In this document: one piece after another, positions 24,436 to 33,473 of the stretch | How positions within the stretch are numbered: position 1 is the stretch's first letter | Layout of the letters: each line of letters starts with the position of its first letter | From: Campylobacterales bacterium | GTDB taxonomy: Bacteria; Campylobacterota; Campylobacteria; Campylobacterales; QNZT01 | Assembly (NCBI GenBank): GCA_024278835.1 | Contig: JAJRSK010000059.1 | Coordinates: forward strand, 1 to 41,950 | Length of the DNA: 41,950 nt | Reading direction: 5' to 3' | The notes under the pieces: model-generated | What the model saw: the letters and a program-made list of their open reading frames with translations, nothing else | What the model was told of the DNA's origin: nothing | Database searches by the model: none | Made by a program: the position numbers and the translations under genes

Positions 24436-24681
24436 AGTTTTCCTTGCTGTATAAAGTTTTTTATAATAGTACCATATCGGCATAAATATTTCTATCATGA
24501 TAGATAAAAACAAGTGCCTAAAAATTAATCACTTTTTTTTCACAAAGCAAATAAGATAATGTTATCATTTTCTCAAGTTGTCAAGTTCTACCTCAAATTG
24601 AGGTAAGCTTCAGTAGAGCGTGAATTTTAGAGGGGCTTTGCTCCTCTAAAAGATGACAATTAAATAAAAAAGGATATGAAT
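24436..24681. promoter_or_regulatory. Intergenic region upstream of amtB with a palindrome and leader hairpin
   Basis: A 246-base gap between the divergent ppaC and amtB genes. It contains a TATCATGATA copy (24493-24502) and a 17-base dyad TACCTCAA-A-TTGAGGTA (24589-24605) that could be an operator. A 12-bp stem is formed by TTTTAGAGGGGC (24625-24636) and GCTCCTCTAAAA (24640-24651), with one G-U pair and a TTT loop. AAGGA at 24670-24674 favours the amtB ATG at 24682 over 24676. No gene is seen. No sigma-54 element (TGGCAC-N5-TTGC) is recognisable. Confidence 0.55.
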
Positions 24682-25941
24682 ATGAAGTTTAGACTTTTAG
24701 CGCTTTTGGCTTTGATGCCGATAGCAGCGTTTGCAGATGATGCGGTGCTTAGTTCAGGAGATACAGCGTGGATGCTTGTAGCAACGGCGTTTGTTATGTT
24801 GATGACGCCTGCTGGTTTGGCACTATTTTATGGTGGTATGACAAGAAGTAAAAATGTGCTTAATACTATGGGTATGAGTTTGATAGCTTTTGCTGTTGGT
24901 ACACTTGTATGGGTAGTCGCTGGATATAGCATCGCTTTTGGTGATGGTGATATGTTTGGTACAGGTAAATTACTTTTAGCAGGGATTACGGATCAGTCGC
25001 TTTCTGGGACGATTCCTGAGTTATTGTTTGTAGCGTTTCAAGGAACTTTTGCAGCGATTGCTGTAGCGATTGCAAGTGGTTCTATGATTGAGAGAGTGAA
25101 ATTTTCTACATTTACAATCTTTTCAGCACTATGGATTTTAGTGGTGTACGCACCGGTAACACACTGGGCCTGGGGTGGTGGTGAGACACTAAACTTCGGT
25201 GAGATGGATTTTGCTGGTGGTACAGTTGTACATATCAATGCGGGTGTAGCTGGTTTTGTCGTGGCAATGTTATTGGGTAAAAGAAAAGATTATGGAAAAT
25301 CAGCACTTAAGCCTTTTTCACCTGTTTTAACTGTGCTTGGTGCAGCTTTACTATGGTTTGGTTGGTTCGGATTTAATGCCGGAAGTGAAGTAGCGGCAGA
25401 TGGTGTTGCGGGTAATGCTTTCTTGGTCACAAATGTGGCAGCTTCACTAGGTGTTATCGGTTGGTTAATCGTTGAGTATATGTTCTATAAAAAAGCAACT
25501 TTGGTTGGTGGCGCTTCAGGAGCGGTGGCTGGTTTAGTTGCCATCACACCAGCGTCTGGTTCAGCAGGTGTTGTCGGTGCTATCATCATCGGACTAGTTG
25601 GTGGTATCATCGGTTTCCTTGCTGTTTCAAAAATGAAAAAATGGTTCAAAGTGGATGATTCATTGGACGCATTTTGGGTGCATGGTATGGTAGGTATCTG
25701 GGGTTCAATAGCCACAGCAATCTTTATCGCACCATACTTAATGGCAGATGACTATAACATGGGTGCACAACTTGTAGCACAGTTTAAAGCTATCGGTTTG
25801 ACTATCGTATATAGTGGTATCATGACAGCAGTAGTATACTTCATAGCTAGTATCTTAACAGGTGGTGGTAGAGTAAGTGAAGAGACTGAACAGATGGGTC
25901 TTGATGAAGCCGTGCATGGTGAAAAATCAATAAATCTATAA
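24682..25941 (+). CDS. amtB: Ammonium transporter AmtB
   Basis: Moves ammonium across the inner membrane as a trimer. The 419-residue protein has a signal peptide (MKFRLLALLALMPIAAFA-DD) and eleven predicted membrane helices. Signatures include PAGLALFYGG, THWAWGGGETLNFGEMDFAGGTVVHINAG (first pore histidine) and FWVHGMVGIWGS (second pore histidine). I place the start at 24682 and not at 24676, because the ribosome binding site AAGGA is 7 bases from the former and 1 from the latter. A PII gene follows, 24 bases downstream, which would shut the channel when nitrogen is plentiful. Confidence 0.95.
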   Translation: MKFRLLALLALMPIAAFADDAVLSSGDTAWMLVATAFVMLMTPAGLALFYGGMTRSKNVLNTMGMSLIAFAVGTLVWVVAGYSIAFGDGDMFGTGKLLLAGITDQSLSGTIPELLFVAFQGTFAAIAVAIASGSMIERVKFSTFTIFSALWILVVYAPVTHWAWGGGETLNFGEMDFAGGTVVHINAGVAGFVVAMLLGKRKDYGKSALKPFSPVLTVLGAALLWFGWFGFNAGSEVAADGVAGNAFLVTNVAASLGVIGWLIVEYMFYKKATLVGGASGAVAGLVAITPASGSAGVVGAIIIGLVGGIIGFLAVSKMKKWFKVDDSLDAFWVHGMVGIWGSIATAIFIAPYLMADDYNMGAQLVAQFKAIGLTIVYSGIMTAVVYFIASILTGGGRVSEETEQMGLDEAVHGEKSINL

Positions 25942-25944
25942 TAA

Positions 25945-26304
<360 letters not shown>

Positions 26305-26316
26305 GCATTTTCACTT

Positions 26317-26343
26317 ATTGGTAGGCGATTAAAGCCTACCAAT
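26317..26343 (+). terminator. Terminator-like hairpin after glnK
   Basis: ATTGGTAGGC (26317-26326) pairs perfectly with GCCTACCAAT (26334-26343), with a 7-base loop. It ends the amtB-glnK unit. No clear T tract follows. Confidence 0.6.
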
Positions 26344-26354
26344 ACCTATCATGA

Positions 26355-26360
26355 TATAAT
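26355..26360 (+). promoter_or_regulatory. -10 box of the lipoprotein gene, overlapped by the palindrome
   Basis: TATAAT at 26355-26360 lies 31 bases before the ATG at 26391. The last two bases of a TATCATGATA copy (26347-26356) are the first two of this box. AGAGGAGG precedes the ATG. A protein bound to the palindrome could interfere with this promoter. Confidence 0.5.
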
Positions 26361-26390
26361 AGTACAACCCTTTATCAAGAGGAGGTTATT

Positions 26391-27350
26391 ATGAAACGTG
26401 TATCATTATTTCTTATACTATTTTGGCTATATGGATGTACCTCAGTCATGGAAAACAGTACAATAAAAAACAATCAAAGCAACAGCAATAATCGCTCTTT
26501 TCAATCTGTTTGGAATGAAGTGATAAAAGACCCCTATACAACGCTTCCTCAAACTAAAGTTTCTTATTTTAAGCTCTCTTCTGGTGGCAAAGATGTCATA
26601 TTGGAGAATTCACAAAGAACACTCACTGAGCACGCCGATATCATCGCACCATTTGAAAAACTTGCCCATCCCAATGGTATCTGCTTGAAAGGTGTTTGGG
26701 AGATTTATCATGATAACCCTTATGGTGGGTATTTTAAAAAGGGTAGTAAAGCATTGATTATTGTGCGTGCTTCTTCAGCTATGTCTAACACCCGTCGTGG
26801 TGAAACACGGGCATTTGGTTTGGCTGGAAAGCTGTTTCCTACTTTGAGAGAGGATAAGGTTAGCAAGGAATATACAGCAAACTTCTTCTTGATAGATGAT
26901 TTAGGTGGGAGTGATGCGGTACATTTTACGGATGTCACTTTGACCAATGAACCTAGTGTGACGACCACTTTTGAAGTGATTAAACACTTGATGTATGGTC
27001 TGAAAGTGGCCAAAACTTTCGCAAAGGCTGATAAACACGCTGGTATCAGACAAGTGTATGAGGTTGCTTATCTAGGAGAGAAAAAAGATGCCAAAGTATT
27101 AACGCCAAAGTGGATGAAAGTAGAAGCACAAAAAGAGCAAACAGTGGATGCTGAGGATTTTCGTGATGAATTGCGTTTGGAAAATGGGAAAAAGTTAATT
27201 TTTGATATTTTTGTGGCTAGTGAGATAAAAGAGGGTAAAAAGATGTGGCAAAAGATAGGCGCGATAACTTTGGATACCTCTGTCGCTTCAGGGAGTTGTG
27301 ATAGAGAGCTTCATTTTCATCATCCTTTGTGGAGAGAAGACCTTAAATAA
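26391..27350 (+). CDS. Lipoprotein with catalase-like motifs
   Basis: A 319-residue lipoprotein (lipobox LYGC, Cys16). Residues 90-175 carry a pattern reminiscent of the catalase/heme-peroxidase fold: LAHPNGICLKGVWEI (His93), GYFKKGSKALIIVRASS, TRRGETRAFGLAGKLFPT, TANFFLIDDL. In catalases the matching blocks are the distal-His HGKGAGAFG, the F(S)T stretch, RGFALKFYT and NNTPVFFIRD. The proximal-Tyr helix of true catalases was not found, so heme binding is uncertain. I call it a catalase-like lipoprotein by motif order only. A TATCATGATA copy (26706-26715) codes for YHD here. Confidence 0.5.
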   Translation: MKRVSLFLILFWLYGCTSVMENSTIKNNQSNSNNRSFQSVWNEVIKDPYTTLPQTKVSYFKLSSGGKDVILENSQRTLTEHADIIAPFEKLAHPNGICLKGVWEIYHDNPYGGYFKKGSKALIIVRASSAMSNTRRGETRAFGLAGKLFPTLREDKVSKEYTANFFLIDDLGGSDAVHFTDVTLTNEPSVTTTFEVIKHLMYGLKVAKTFAKADKHAGIRQVYEVAYLGEKKDAKVLTPKWMKVEAQKEQTVDAEDFRDELRLENGKKLIFDIFVASEIKEGKKMWQKIGAITLDTSVASGSCDRELHFHHPLWREDLK

Positions 27351-27425
27351 ATGTGATATATCAGAATCTGATAGTGATAAAAATTAAGATACAATATAGC
27401 CACTAAAACTATTAGAGAGAATCCT

Positions 27426-28871
27426 ATGAAATTATTAAAAATTCTTATCATGATAAGCCTTGTAACGACACTCATATATGCGGATAAAGTCCCCAATGGT
27501 GTAAAAGACTCTATCGTTAAAATCTATACGGTGGCTAAAGTACCAAAGTATTTAGAACCTTGGAATGTTTCTATCTCACGCTCTTCAGGGTCTGGCTCTA
27601 TCATCACAGGTAATCGTATCTTGACAAATGCCCATGTAGTGGCAAATAGCACCTTTATCGAAGTGCGTCGATATGGTAAGAGAAAGCGTTATAAAGCCAA
27701 AGTTTTGTCGGTTTCTCATCAAGCAGATTTGGCACTTTTAGAAGTGGAAGATGGGAGTTTTTTTGAGAGTGTTGTGCCTTTAGATTTTGGAGTATTGCCA
27801 AAGATTCAGCAGAAGATTACGGTATATGGTTTCCCAACAGGTGGGGATACACTCTCGGTGACTACGGGGGTTGTGTCACGTATAGAGCATCTGCGTTATG
27901 TACATAGTGGAGAGAGCTTTTTGGCCATTCAAGTTGACGCTGCGATAAACCCTGGCAATAGTGGTGGACCTGCATTTTCGCAGGGGAAAATCGTTGGTGT
28001 TGTGATGCAGCAAAGACGTCACTCTCAAAATATCGGTTATCTTGTACCCATTAACATGATAAAGCATTTTCTTCATGATATGGAGGATGGTAGTTATGAT
28101 GGATTTCCAGATATTGGGATTGTGACACAAAAGTTGGAAAATCCCACACTTAAAGAGATGTATAAACTAGATGAAAATCGCACGGGTCAACTCATCATCA
28201 CGAAGTTGTATAATTTTAATGCTTCTGAGAGTATAGAAGTGGGGGATGTATTAACAGCGATTGATGGGCATAAGATAGAAGATGATGGCACGGTTGAGTT
28301 TCGTCATCACGAATATACTTCTTATAAGTACTATTTGGATTTGCACCAGATGGGAGATGAAATCACATTGACGATTTTCAGAGATAACAAAGAGAAAGAG
28401 GTAAAGTTCAAACTCACCCATAAAAGTGATGATTTGTTACTGGTTAAAACGATGCGATATGATACAATGCCCACCTATTTTATCTGTGGTGGGTATGTTT
28501 TTTCTCCTCTTACGAGTAATTTACTCGCTTCTACAAGGGGAAGTCTACTCTCCTTGCGTTCGATGACTAGAGATTGGCCCAAAAAAGATAAAAAAGATGT
28601 GGTTGTTTTGGTGAAAGTTTTGGCGACTGATTTTAACCGTGGAGATCATGGACTCGCGCTTTGGGCCATCGAAAAAGTGAATGGTGCGCATTTTAAAACC
28701 TTTGATGAATTTTATCAAAAAGTGACAAATTTTCATGGAGAGTTTTTACTTTTGGAGGATCATGAGGGCTCCCAGGTGGGGATAGATGTCAAAAAAGCCA
28801 AAGAGGGAAGAGAGAAGATACTAAAGCGTTATTATATCAAAGCTGACAAGTCGATTGATTTAATCCATTAA
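27426..28871 (+). CDS. Periplasmic trypsin-like protease with PDZ domains (DegP/HtrA family)
   Basis: A 481-residue exported serine protease. A signal peptide covers about residues 1-19 (ending LIYA-DK). The catalytic triad is His70 (TNAHVV), Asp101 (HQADLALLEV) and Ser179 (GNSGGP). A PDZ-like domain follows (about 245-325; SIEVGDVLTAIDGHKI), then an additional C-terminal region (about 340-470) with DRGDHGLALW-like text resembling the PDZ_3 of plant/epsilon Deg proteases. It would degrade or refold envelope proteins. A separate htrA may exist elsewhere. A TATCATGATA copy falls in the signal-peptide region (IMI). Confidence 0.87.
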   Translation: MKLLKILIMISLVTTLIYADKVPNGVKDSIVKIYTVAKVPKYLEPWNVSISRSSGSGSIITGNRILTNAHVVANSTFIEVRRYGKRKRYKAKVLSVSHQADLALLEVEDGSFFESVVPLDFGVLPKIQQKITVYGFPTGGDTLSVTTGVVSRIEHLRYVHSGESFLAIQVDAAINPGNSGGPAFSQGKIVGVVMQQRRHSQNIGYLVPINMIKHFLHDMEDGSYDGFPDIGIVTQKLENPTLKEMYKLDENRTGQLIITKLYNFNASESIEVGDVLTAIDGHKIEDDGTVEFRHHEYTSYKYYLDLHQMGDEITLTIFRDNKEKEVKFKLTHKSDDLLLVKTMRYDTMPTYFICGGYVFSPLTSNLLASTRGSLLSLRSMTRDWPKKDKKDVVVLVKVLATDFNRGDHGLALWAIEKVNGAHFKTFDEFYQKVTNFHGEFLLLEDHEGSQVGIDVKKAKEGREKILKRYYIKADKSIDLIH

Positions 28872-28915
28872 TCTTGATATAATCATAGCAACTAACTTAG
28901 TACTGGATAAAAACA

Positions 28916-29956
28916 TTGGACTTGCTTTCACTCGATTATCGTGACCCTATTTATGGGGTTATTATACTTTTTGCCCTTATCTTTATCATCTCTTCCGTGT
29001 CGTATTGGTGGGGAATTTTCAAGCATAAAGAAGATGAGACCAATATCAAAAAATTTGTGAAAAAATTTGATCAATATCATAGTTTTGATGATTATAAACA
29101 GTTAATACAAAAAAAAGACTTGCCTGTAGAATCCGCTATCTTGATGGCACTTACATATGAAAAGAGTGGGGAGTATGAAAAAGCCATTGAAATTTATCTC
29201 TCTGTCCTTAAAAATATGGTAGGTCCAAAGAAGCGAAAAGATGTTTTAACCCTCCTTGGAAAAACTTATTATAAGGCAGGATTTTTACAAAAATCACGCG
29301 AAATATTACTGACATCTCTGAGGTTATATCCTAAAAACGAAGAGGCGTTGACTTATCTTTCTGTTATCTATGAAACCTTGCGCGAGTATGATAAGGCTTT
29401 GGAAGTTTTGGACACTTTAGAAGAGTTTGGTTGTGAAGTCAAACAAAAAAAGCTTTATTTTCAAACGCTCACTATCATACACAACAAAGGTATGAAGGTG
29501 GGGAGAAAGATAGAGGGCTTAAAACAGCTTGGTTTGGAAAATAAAATAGTACAGCGAAAACTTTTTGAATTTTTAAAGAGTAACAGTCTCCCTTTTGAAA
29601 ACGAGATATTAAAACAGTATGACTATAAAAATATCATGGATTTGCTATGGATGACAAAGGTTGAAAGGTTTGATGAAAAATTTGTCAAAGAACAACCCTT
29701 GCTTGCTGAAATATTTACAGCGAGGGGTGACTTGCTAGAGGCGAAACAAAGCGATATATTTGAGTTGAATGTCTTGATAAAATTGCATCATCAAGAGGAT
29801 GCAAGTGGGGATTTGAGTTTTTCTTATATCTGTAGCAATTGTAAAAATGTTTTTCCACTTTACTTTTATCGTTGTCCTAAGTGTCAACAGATTGATACAA
29901 CAGAAATCGAAACAAACTTAATAAAGAGGGGCTATGAAACAGGTTCATTTATATAG
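28916..29956 (+). CDS. TPR protein with N-terminal membrane helix and C-terminal zinc ribbon
   Basis: A 346-residue protein with an N-terminal helix (about 14-34, YGVIILFALIFIISSVSYWWG), TPR repeats (about 70-170; EKSGEYEKAIEIYLSVL, KAGFLQKSREILLTSL, LREYDKALEVLDTL) and a zinc ribbon near the C-terminus (CSNCKNVF...CPKCQ). The layout matches LapB/YciM, an inner-membrane regulator of lipopolysaccharide synthesis, but general identity was not checked. It starts at TTG (28916), with no strong Shine-Dalgarno sequence; no better start precedes the membrane helix. It overlaps rnhA by 23 bases. Confidence 0.75.
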   Translation: MDLLSLDYRDPIYGVIILFALIFIISSVSYWWGIFKHKEDETNIKKFVKKFDQYHSFDDYKQLIQKKDLPVESAILMALTYEKSGEYEKAIEIYLSVLKNMVGPKKRKDVLTLLGKTYYKAGFLQKSREILLTSLRLYPKNEEALTYLSVIYETLREYDKALEVLDTLEEFGCEVKQKKLYFQTLTIIHNKGMKVGRKIEGLKQLGLENKIVQRKLFEFLKSNSLPFENEILKQYDYKNIMDLLWMTKVERFDEKFVKEQPLLAEIFTARGDLLEAKQSDIFELNVLIKLHHQEDASGDLSFSYICSNCKNVFPLYFYRCPKCQQIDTTEIETNLIKRGYETGSFI

Positions 29957-30374
29957 CGACGGCTCTTCACTGGGTAATCCCGGTTTTGGAGGATATTGTG
30001 CCATACTTAAGTATCAAGGGCATGAAAAGGTAGCATCAGGAGCACAAGGTGATGCTACCAACAATCAGATGGAACTTAAAGCAGTGATAGAGGGGTTAAA
30101 GCTCTTAAAGGAACCTTGTAAAGTTGCGGTGACTAGTGACTCTTCTTATGTGGTCAAGGGGATAAATGAGTGGCTTGCTGGCTGGGTGAGAAAGGATTTT
30201 AAAAAAGTTAAAAATCCTGAACTTTGGCAAGAATATCTAGAAGCTGCAAAAGGGCATGAAATCATAGCTTTTTGGGTCAAGGGTCATGCAGGGCATGAAG
30301 AGAATGAAAAGTGTGATAAAATAGCACGTGGGGAAGCTGAAAAAATTAAAAAAATCTCAGGAGAGTATCTATGA
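29934..30374 (+). CDS. rnhA: Ribonuclease HI
   Basis: Cuts the RNA strand of RNA-DNA hybrids. The 146-residue protein has the catalytic carboxylates in order: Asp in [11 protein letters not shown], Glu in NNQMELKAV, Asp in VTSDSSYVV and Asp in [10 protein letters not shown], plus the HAGHEENE loop histidine. AGAGGGG precedes the ATG. It overlaps the end of the TPR gene by 23 bases and the start of rnc by 4. Confidence 0.95.
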   Translation: MKQVHLYSDGSSLGNPGFGGYCAILKYQGHEKVASGAQGDATNNQMELKAVIEGLKLLKEPCKVAVTSDSSYVVKGINEWLAGWVRKDFKKVKNPELWQEYLEAAKGHEIIAFWVKGHAGHEENEKCDKIARGEAEKIKKISGEYL

Positions 30375-31051
30375 AAGAGCTTCAAAAGTTAGAGGAGAGA
30401 CTGGGGTATACATTTCAACAAGAGGCGTTGATATTGGAAGCACTGACGCATAAGAGTTGTAAAAAACCTTATAATAATGAGCGATTAGAGTTTTTAGGGG
30501 ATGCCGTACTTGATTTAATCGTGGGTGAATATCTTTTTAAAAAATTTCCAAATGTCAATGAAGGTGATTTATCAAAATTGCGTGCTTCTTTGGTCAATGA
30601 GAAAGGTTTTCAAAAGCTAGCCAACTCGATAAATCTTGGGGAGTATATCTATATATCTGCTGCAGAAGAGAATAATGATGGTCGGACTAAATCATCTATC
30701 TGTTCCAATGCTTTTGAAGCATTGATAGGGGCGATATATCTTGAGAGTGGATTAAAAAAGGCGGAAGAAGTATCGCTGTATCTACTTGAAGCAGCTTATC
30801 CCAAGATAGACCTTGAGAGTGTTTTTCGAGACTATAAGACAACCCTACAGGAAATCACACAAGCAAGAATGGGTGTTACGCCTGAATATATCGTGATCTC
30901 AGCTTCTGGCCCTGATCATAAGAAAGAGTTTGAAGTGATGATTAAAGTGGCTGGTCGTGAGTTGACTACAGCAAAGGGAAGTTCTAAAAAAGTGGCGCAT
31001 CAAGAGGCGGCAAGATTGGCATTGGAAGTATTAAAAAAGGATAAGGATTAA
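30371..31051 (+). CDS. rnc: Ribonuclease III
   Basis: Cuts double-stranded RNA, including the ribosomal RNA precursor. The 226-residue protein has the signature [22 protein letters not shown], the second catalytic region [15 protein letters not shown], and a double-stranded RNA-binding domain at the C-terminus ([15 protein letters not shown] to [18 protein letters not shown]). It overlaps rnhA by 4 bases (ATGA) and shares one base with aroC, so the three are translationally coupled. Confidence 0.96.
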   Translation: MKELQKLEERLGYTFQQEALILEALTHKSCKKPYNNERLEFLGDAVLDLIVGEYLFKKFPNVNEGDLSKLRASLVNEKGFQKLANSINLGEYIYISAAEENNDGRTKSSICSNAFEALIGAIYLESGLKKAEEVSLYLLEAAYPKIDLESVFRDYKTTLQEITQARMGVTPEYIVISASGPDHKKEFEVMIKVAGRELTTAKGSSKKVAHQEAARLALEVLKKDKD

Positions 31052-32133
31052 TGGGTTCTAATACATTTGGAAAGAAGTTTAGTTTTACAACTTTTGGGGA
31101 GTCTCATGGTAAGGCTTTGGGGTGTGTTGTAGATGGTGTACCGGCAGGACTCAAAATCGATGAAGCTTTTATACAAAGTGAGTTAGATAGAAGAAAACCG
31201 GGAAAATCAAAGTTTGAAACGGCGCGAAAAGAAGATGACAAGGTAGAAATCCTCTCCGGTGTTTTTGAAGGACTCAGTACGGGTACCCCTATCGCTATGG
31301 TGATTTATAATACCAATCAAAAGAGTAAAGATTACAGCAATGTCAAAGACTTGTTTCGCCCAGGTCACGCGGATTTTACTTATTTTCATAAATATGGTTT
31401 ACGTGATTATCGTGGCGGTGGACGTAGTTCAGCGCGAGAAACAGCGGCACGTGTAGCAGCAGGAGCTATCGCAAAACTGATGTTAAAAGAGCTTGATATA
31501 CAAGTGAAAAGTGGTACATTTGCAGTTGATGGGATAGAAGCTGAAAGTATTGACTTTGAAGGGGCTAAAGAGAGTGAGATATATGCACTTGATGCCAAGC
31601 AGGAAGTAGCACAAAAAGAGGCTATTTTAGAGGCAAAAGGTAAACATGACTCTGTAGGTGGTGTGGCTTTGGTGAAGATTGTTAATACGCCTATCGGATT
31701 AGGCGAGCCTATATACTATAAAATGGACGCACTTCTCGCTGATGCGATGATGAGCATCAATGCGGTGAAAGGTGTGGAAATAGGCGAGGGGACAGATTCT
31801 GCAGCCCTTTTAGGTTCACAGAATAATGACCAAATTTGTCAAGATGGGTTTTTAACCAATCACAGTGGGGGATTACTGGGGGGAATCAGCAATGGCGATG
31901 AGATAGATATCAAAGTTTATTTTAAACCTACCCCTTCTATCTTTCAAGCACAAAAAACGGTAGATACCCAAAATAAAGACAGAGAGTGTGAATTAAAAGG
32001 GAGACATGATCCTTGTGTGGCTGTGCGTGGTTCAATCGTCGCTGAGTCTATGGCAGCACTAGTAGTGGCAGATATGTTACTTTTAAACCTAGGTTCTAAG
32101 ATAGGAGATCTCAAAGCTTCTTATACTAAGTAA
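31051..32133 (+). CDS. aroC: Chorismate synthase
   Basis: Last step of the shikimate pathway, turning EPSP into chorismate with reduced flavin. The 360-residue protein has the typical start (GSNTFGKKFSFTTFGESHG), FRPGHADFTY, the signature RDYRGGGRSSARETAARVAAGA and the C-terminal GRHDPCVAVRG. The start overlaps the rnc stop (TAATG). A terminator stem begins inside its last codons. Confidence 0.96.
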   Translation: MGSNTFGKKFSFTTFGESHGKALGCVVDGVPAGLKIDEAFIQSELDRRKPGKSKFETARKEDDKVEILSGVFEGLSTGTPIAMVIYNTNQKSKDYSNVKDLFRPGHADFTYFHKYGLRDYRGGGRSSARETAARVAAGAIAKLMLKELDIQVKSGTFAVDGIEAESIDFEGAKESEIYALDAKQEVAQKEAILEAKGKHDSVGGVALVKIVNTPIGLGEPIYYKMDALLADAMMSINAVKGVEIGEGTDSAALLGSQNNDQICQDGFLTNHSGGLLGGISNGDEIDIKVYFKPTPSIFQAQKTVDTQNKDRECELKGRHDPCVAVRGSIVAESMAALVVADMLLLNLGSKIGDLKASYTK

Positions 32134-32154
32134 TTATTTTATTACTTAGTATAA
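32121..32154 (+). terminator. Terminator overlapping the aroC stop codon
   Basis: TTATACTAAGTAAT (32121-32134) and ATTACTTAGTATAA (32141-32154) form a perfect 14-bp stem with a 6-base loop, followed by TTTTATTT. The aroC stop codon (32131-32133) lies in the left arm. Confidence 0.75.
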
Positions 32155-32395
32155 TTTTATTTACCTTTTGTTAATCAATTCTTATTTTTTGTTACACTCA
32201 GTAACAGTTTATATTTAAAATGTCATTTTGACCAAATATCTCCTTAAGAGAGACTACTCTAAACTAACAGCATAAATATATATTTGTTTTAAAGACTAGT
32301 CTGATTGTTTTAAGTAAAGAGGCGCAAATGACGAAAGTCAGTTTGCATTGTTAGATAGATACATATAGGTTATCTATGTTTTCGAGGAGGAAAAA
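32155..32395 (+). promoter_or_regulatory. Long structured 5' leader of the Cys-rich protein gene
   Basis: A 241-base gap with no gene. The part nearest the next gene is richer in structure: GCAAA-TGAC, tetraloop GAAA, GTCA-(G)-TTTGC (32324-32346) is a 9-bp stem with one bulged G. After it come TAGATA...TATCTA repeats (32352-32375) and the strong ribosome binding site GAGGAGG (32384-32390). A GAAA-capped stem with a bulge suggests a folded RNA. It does not match a riboswitch class I can identify. The promoter position is not clear. Confidence 0.45.
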
Positions 32396-32716
32396 ATGAA
32401 ATTATTTACAAAACTAGCTATCTCTATGGTAGCAGTTGCAAGTATGGCGCAAGCTGATGTAACATTAATTGGTGTTGACGGTGGTTTAACGGTTTTAGGA
32501 CTTAGAGTAGGTGGAAATGCAGGTTTAACTGTAGGTACAAGACCAGTTGGAAACTATGGTACATCATATGGCACATCATGTGGTTCAACTGTAACAACAA
32601 CGACTGTTGTACATAATCCATGTTCATATGTTTGTGGCCCATGTGAAGTTGTAGCAGCTCCAGTAGCTTGTCCAGCTCCAAAACCAGCATGCCCATGTGA
32701 TCCTTGCGCAAAGTAA
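32396..32716 (+). CDS. Secreted Gly-rich and Cys-rich protein
   Basis: A 106-residue protein with a Sec signal peptide (cleavage near AQA-DV). The mature part begins Gly-rich (GVDGGLTVLGLRVGGNAGLTVG), passes through a Ser/Thr/Tyr stretch, and ends with a cluster of Cys and Pro (CSYVCGPCEVVA, then ACPAPKPACPCDPCAK), giving eight Cys in all. It has a strong ribosome binding site and a long leader, which suggests high or regulated expression. The Cys pattern could hold metal or form disulfides in the envelope. I do not recognise a family. Confidence 0.75.
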   Translation: MKLFTKLAISMVAVASMAQADVTLIGVDGGLTVLGLRVGGNAGLTVGTRPVGNYGTSYGTSCGSTVTTTTVVHNPCSYVCGPCEVVAAPVACPAPKPACPCDPCAK

Positions 32717-32730
32717 GTTTTTGACATGTA

Positions 32731-32772
32731 TAAATTGAAAGTCTAGAAAGGAACTCTACGACTTTCAATTTA
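32731..32772 (+). terminator. Terminator-like hairpin after the Cys-rich protein gene
   Basis: TAAATTGAAAGTC (32731-32743) and GACTTTCAATTTA (32760-32772) form a perfect 13-bp stem. The loop can pair further (TAGA/TCTA). No T tract follows. Confidence 0.6.
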
Positions 32773-32813
32773 CCCTTACTAAAATGATACTATCATACTT
32801 AAAAAGATAAAGT

Positions 32814-33473
32814 ATGCCTATCATGATAAGTTCTGCCACTTTTTTATGTCCTCTTTGTCACTCATCCAAAACAGAAGAATTTTCACACTCAGAAAATCGT
32901 CATTATCATCTTTGTCAAATTTGCGATGTTGTTTTTGTGCCCCAAAAGTATCTTGTTAGTAAGATAGAAGAAAAATCCAAGTATGATAATCACCAAAATA
33001 GTCCAGACAATGAAGGCTATTGTACTTTTTTGGATAAGTTACTTTTGCCCTTAGAGGAGTACCTAAATAGAGGTGATAGAGGACTTGATTTTGGTTCTGG
33101 TCCGGGTCCCACTCTCTCTATTATGATGGAAAAAAGAGGATATAAGATGGATATCTATGATATCTTCTATCATGATAGTCCTGAAGTGTTTGATAAAGAG
33201 TATAATTTTATCACGAGTACGGAGGTGATTGAGCACTTACGTCATCCTATGAAGGAGATAGAGAGATTATGGGGATGCTTGAAGGAGGGTGGTGTGCTTG
33301 GGCTTATGACAGCATTTCGCGTAGGTGATTTTGAAAGATGGTATTATAAGAGAGATTTGACGCATATACGATTTTTTACCCCTTCGACATTTAAGTGGCT
33401 GGCAAAAAAGCTAGGGGCGACACTCATCATTCCTGAGAGTGGTGTGGTGATACTAAAAAAGGATGTTTTGTGA
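32814..33473 (+). CDS. Class I SAM-dependent methyltransferase with zinc-ribbon start
   Basis: A 219-residue methyltransferase. It opens with a two-CxxC zinc-ribbon (CPLCHSS...CQICDVVF), then a SAM-binding motif LDFGSGPGPTLSIM and STEVIEHLRHP typical of class I enzymes (UbiE/Methyltransf_23-like). The substrate is unknown. There are two in-frame starts, 32814 and 32823; the second is the centre of a TATCATGATA copy, and neither has a strong ribosome binding site. A second palindrome copy (33168-33177) is translated YHD. The TetR gene overlaps its end by 4 bases (GTGA). Confidence 0.85.
   Translation: MPIMISSATFLCPLCHSSKTEEFSHSENRHYHLCQICDVVFVPQKYLVSKIEEKSKYDNHQNSPDNEGYCTFLDKLLLPLEEYLNRGDRGLDFGSGPGPTLSIMMEKRGYKMDIYDIFYHDSPEVFDKEYNFITSTEVIEHLRHPMKEIERLWGCLKEGGVLGLMTAFRVGDFERWYYKRDLTHIRFFTPSTFKWLAKKLGATLIIPESGVVILKKDVL

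Noticed and set aside
24436-24681. Sigma-54 promoter for amtB
   Set aside because: No GG-N10-GC element fitting TGGCAC-N5-TTGC was found by eye.
32324-32346. c-di-GMP-I (GEMM) riboswitch
   Set aside because: A GAAA tetraloop and GCAAA are present, but the other conserved segment GACGCAAAGC and the second stem are not recognisable.
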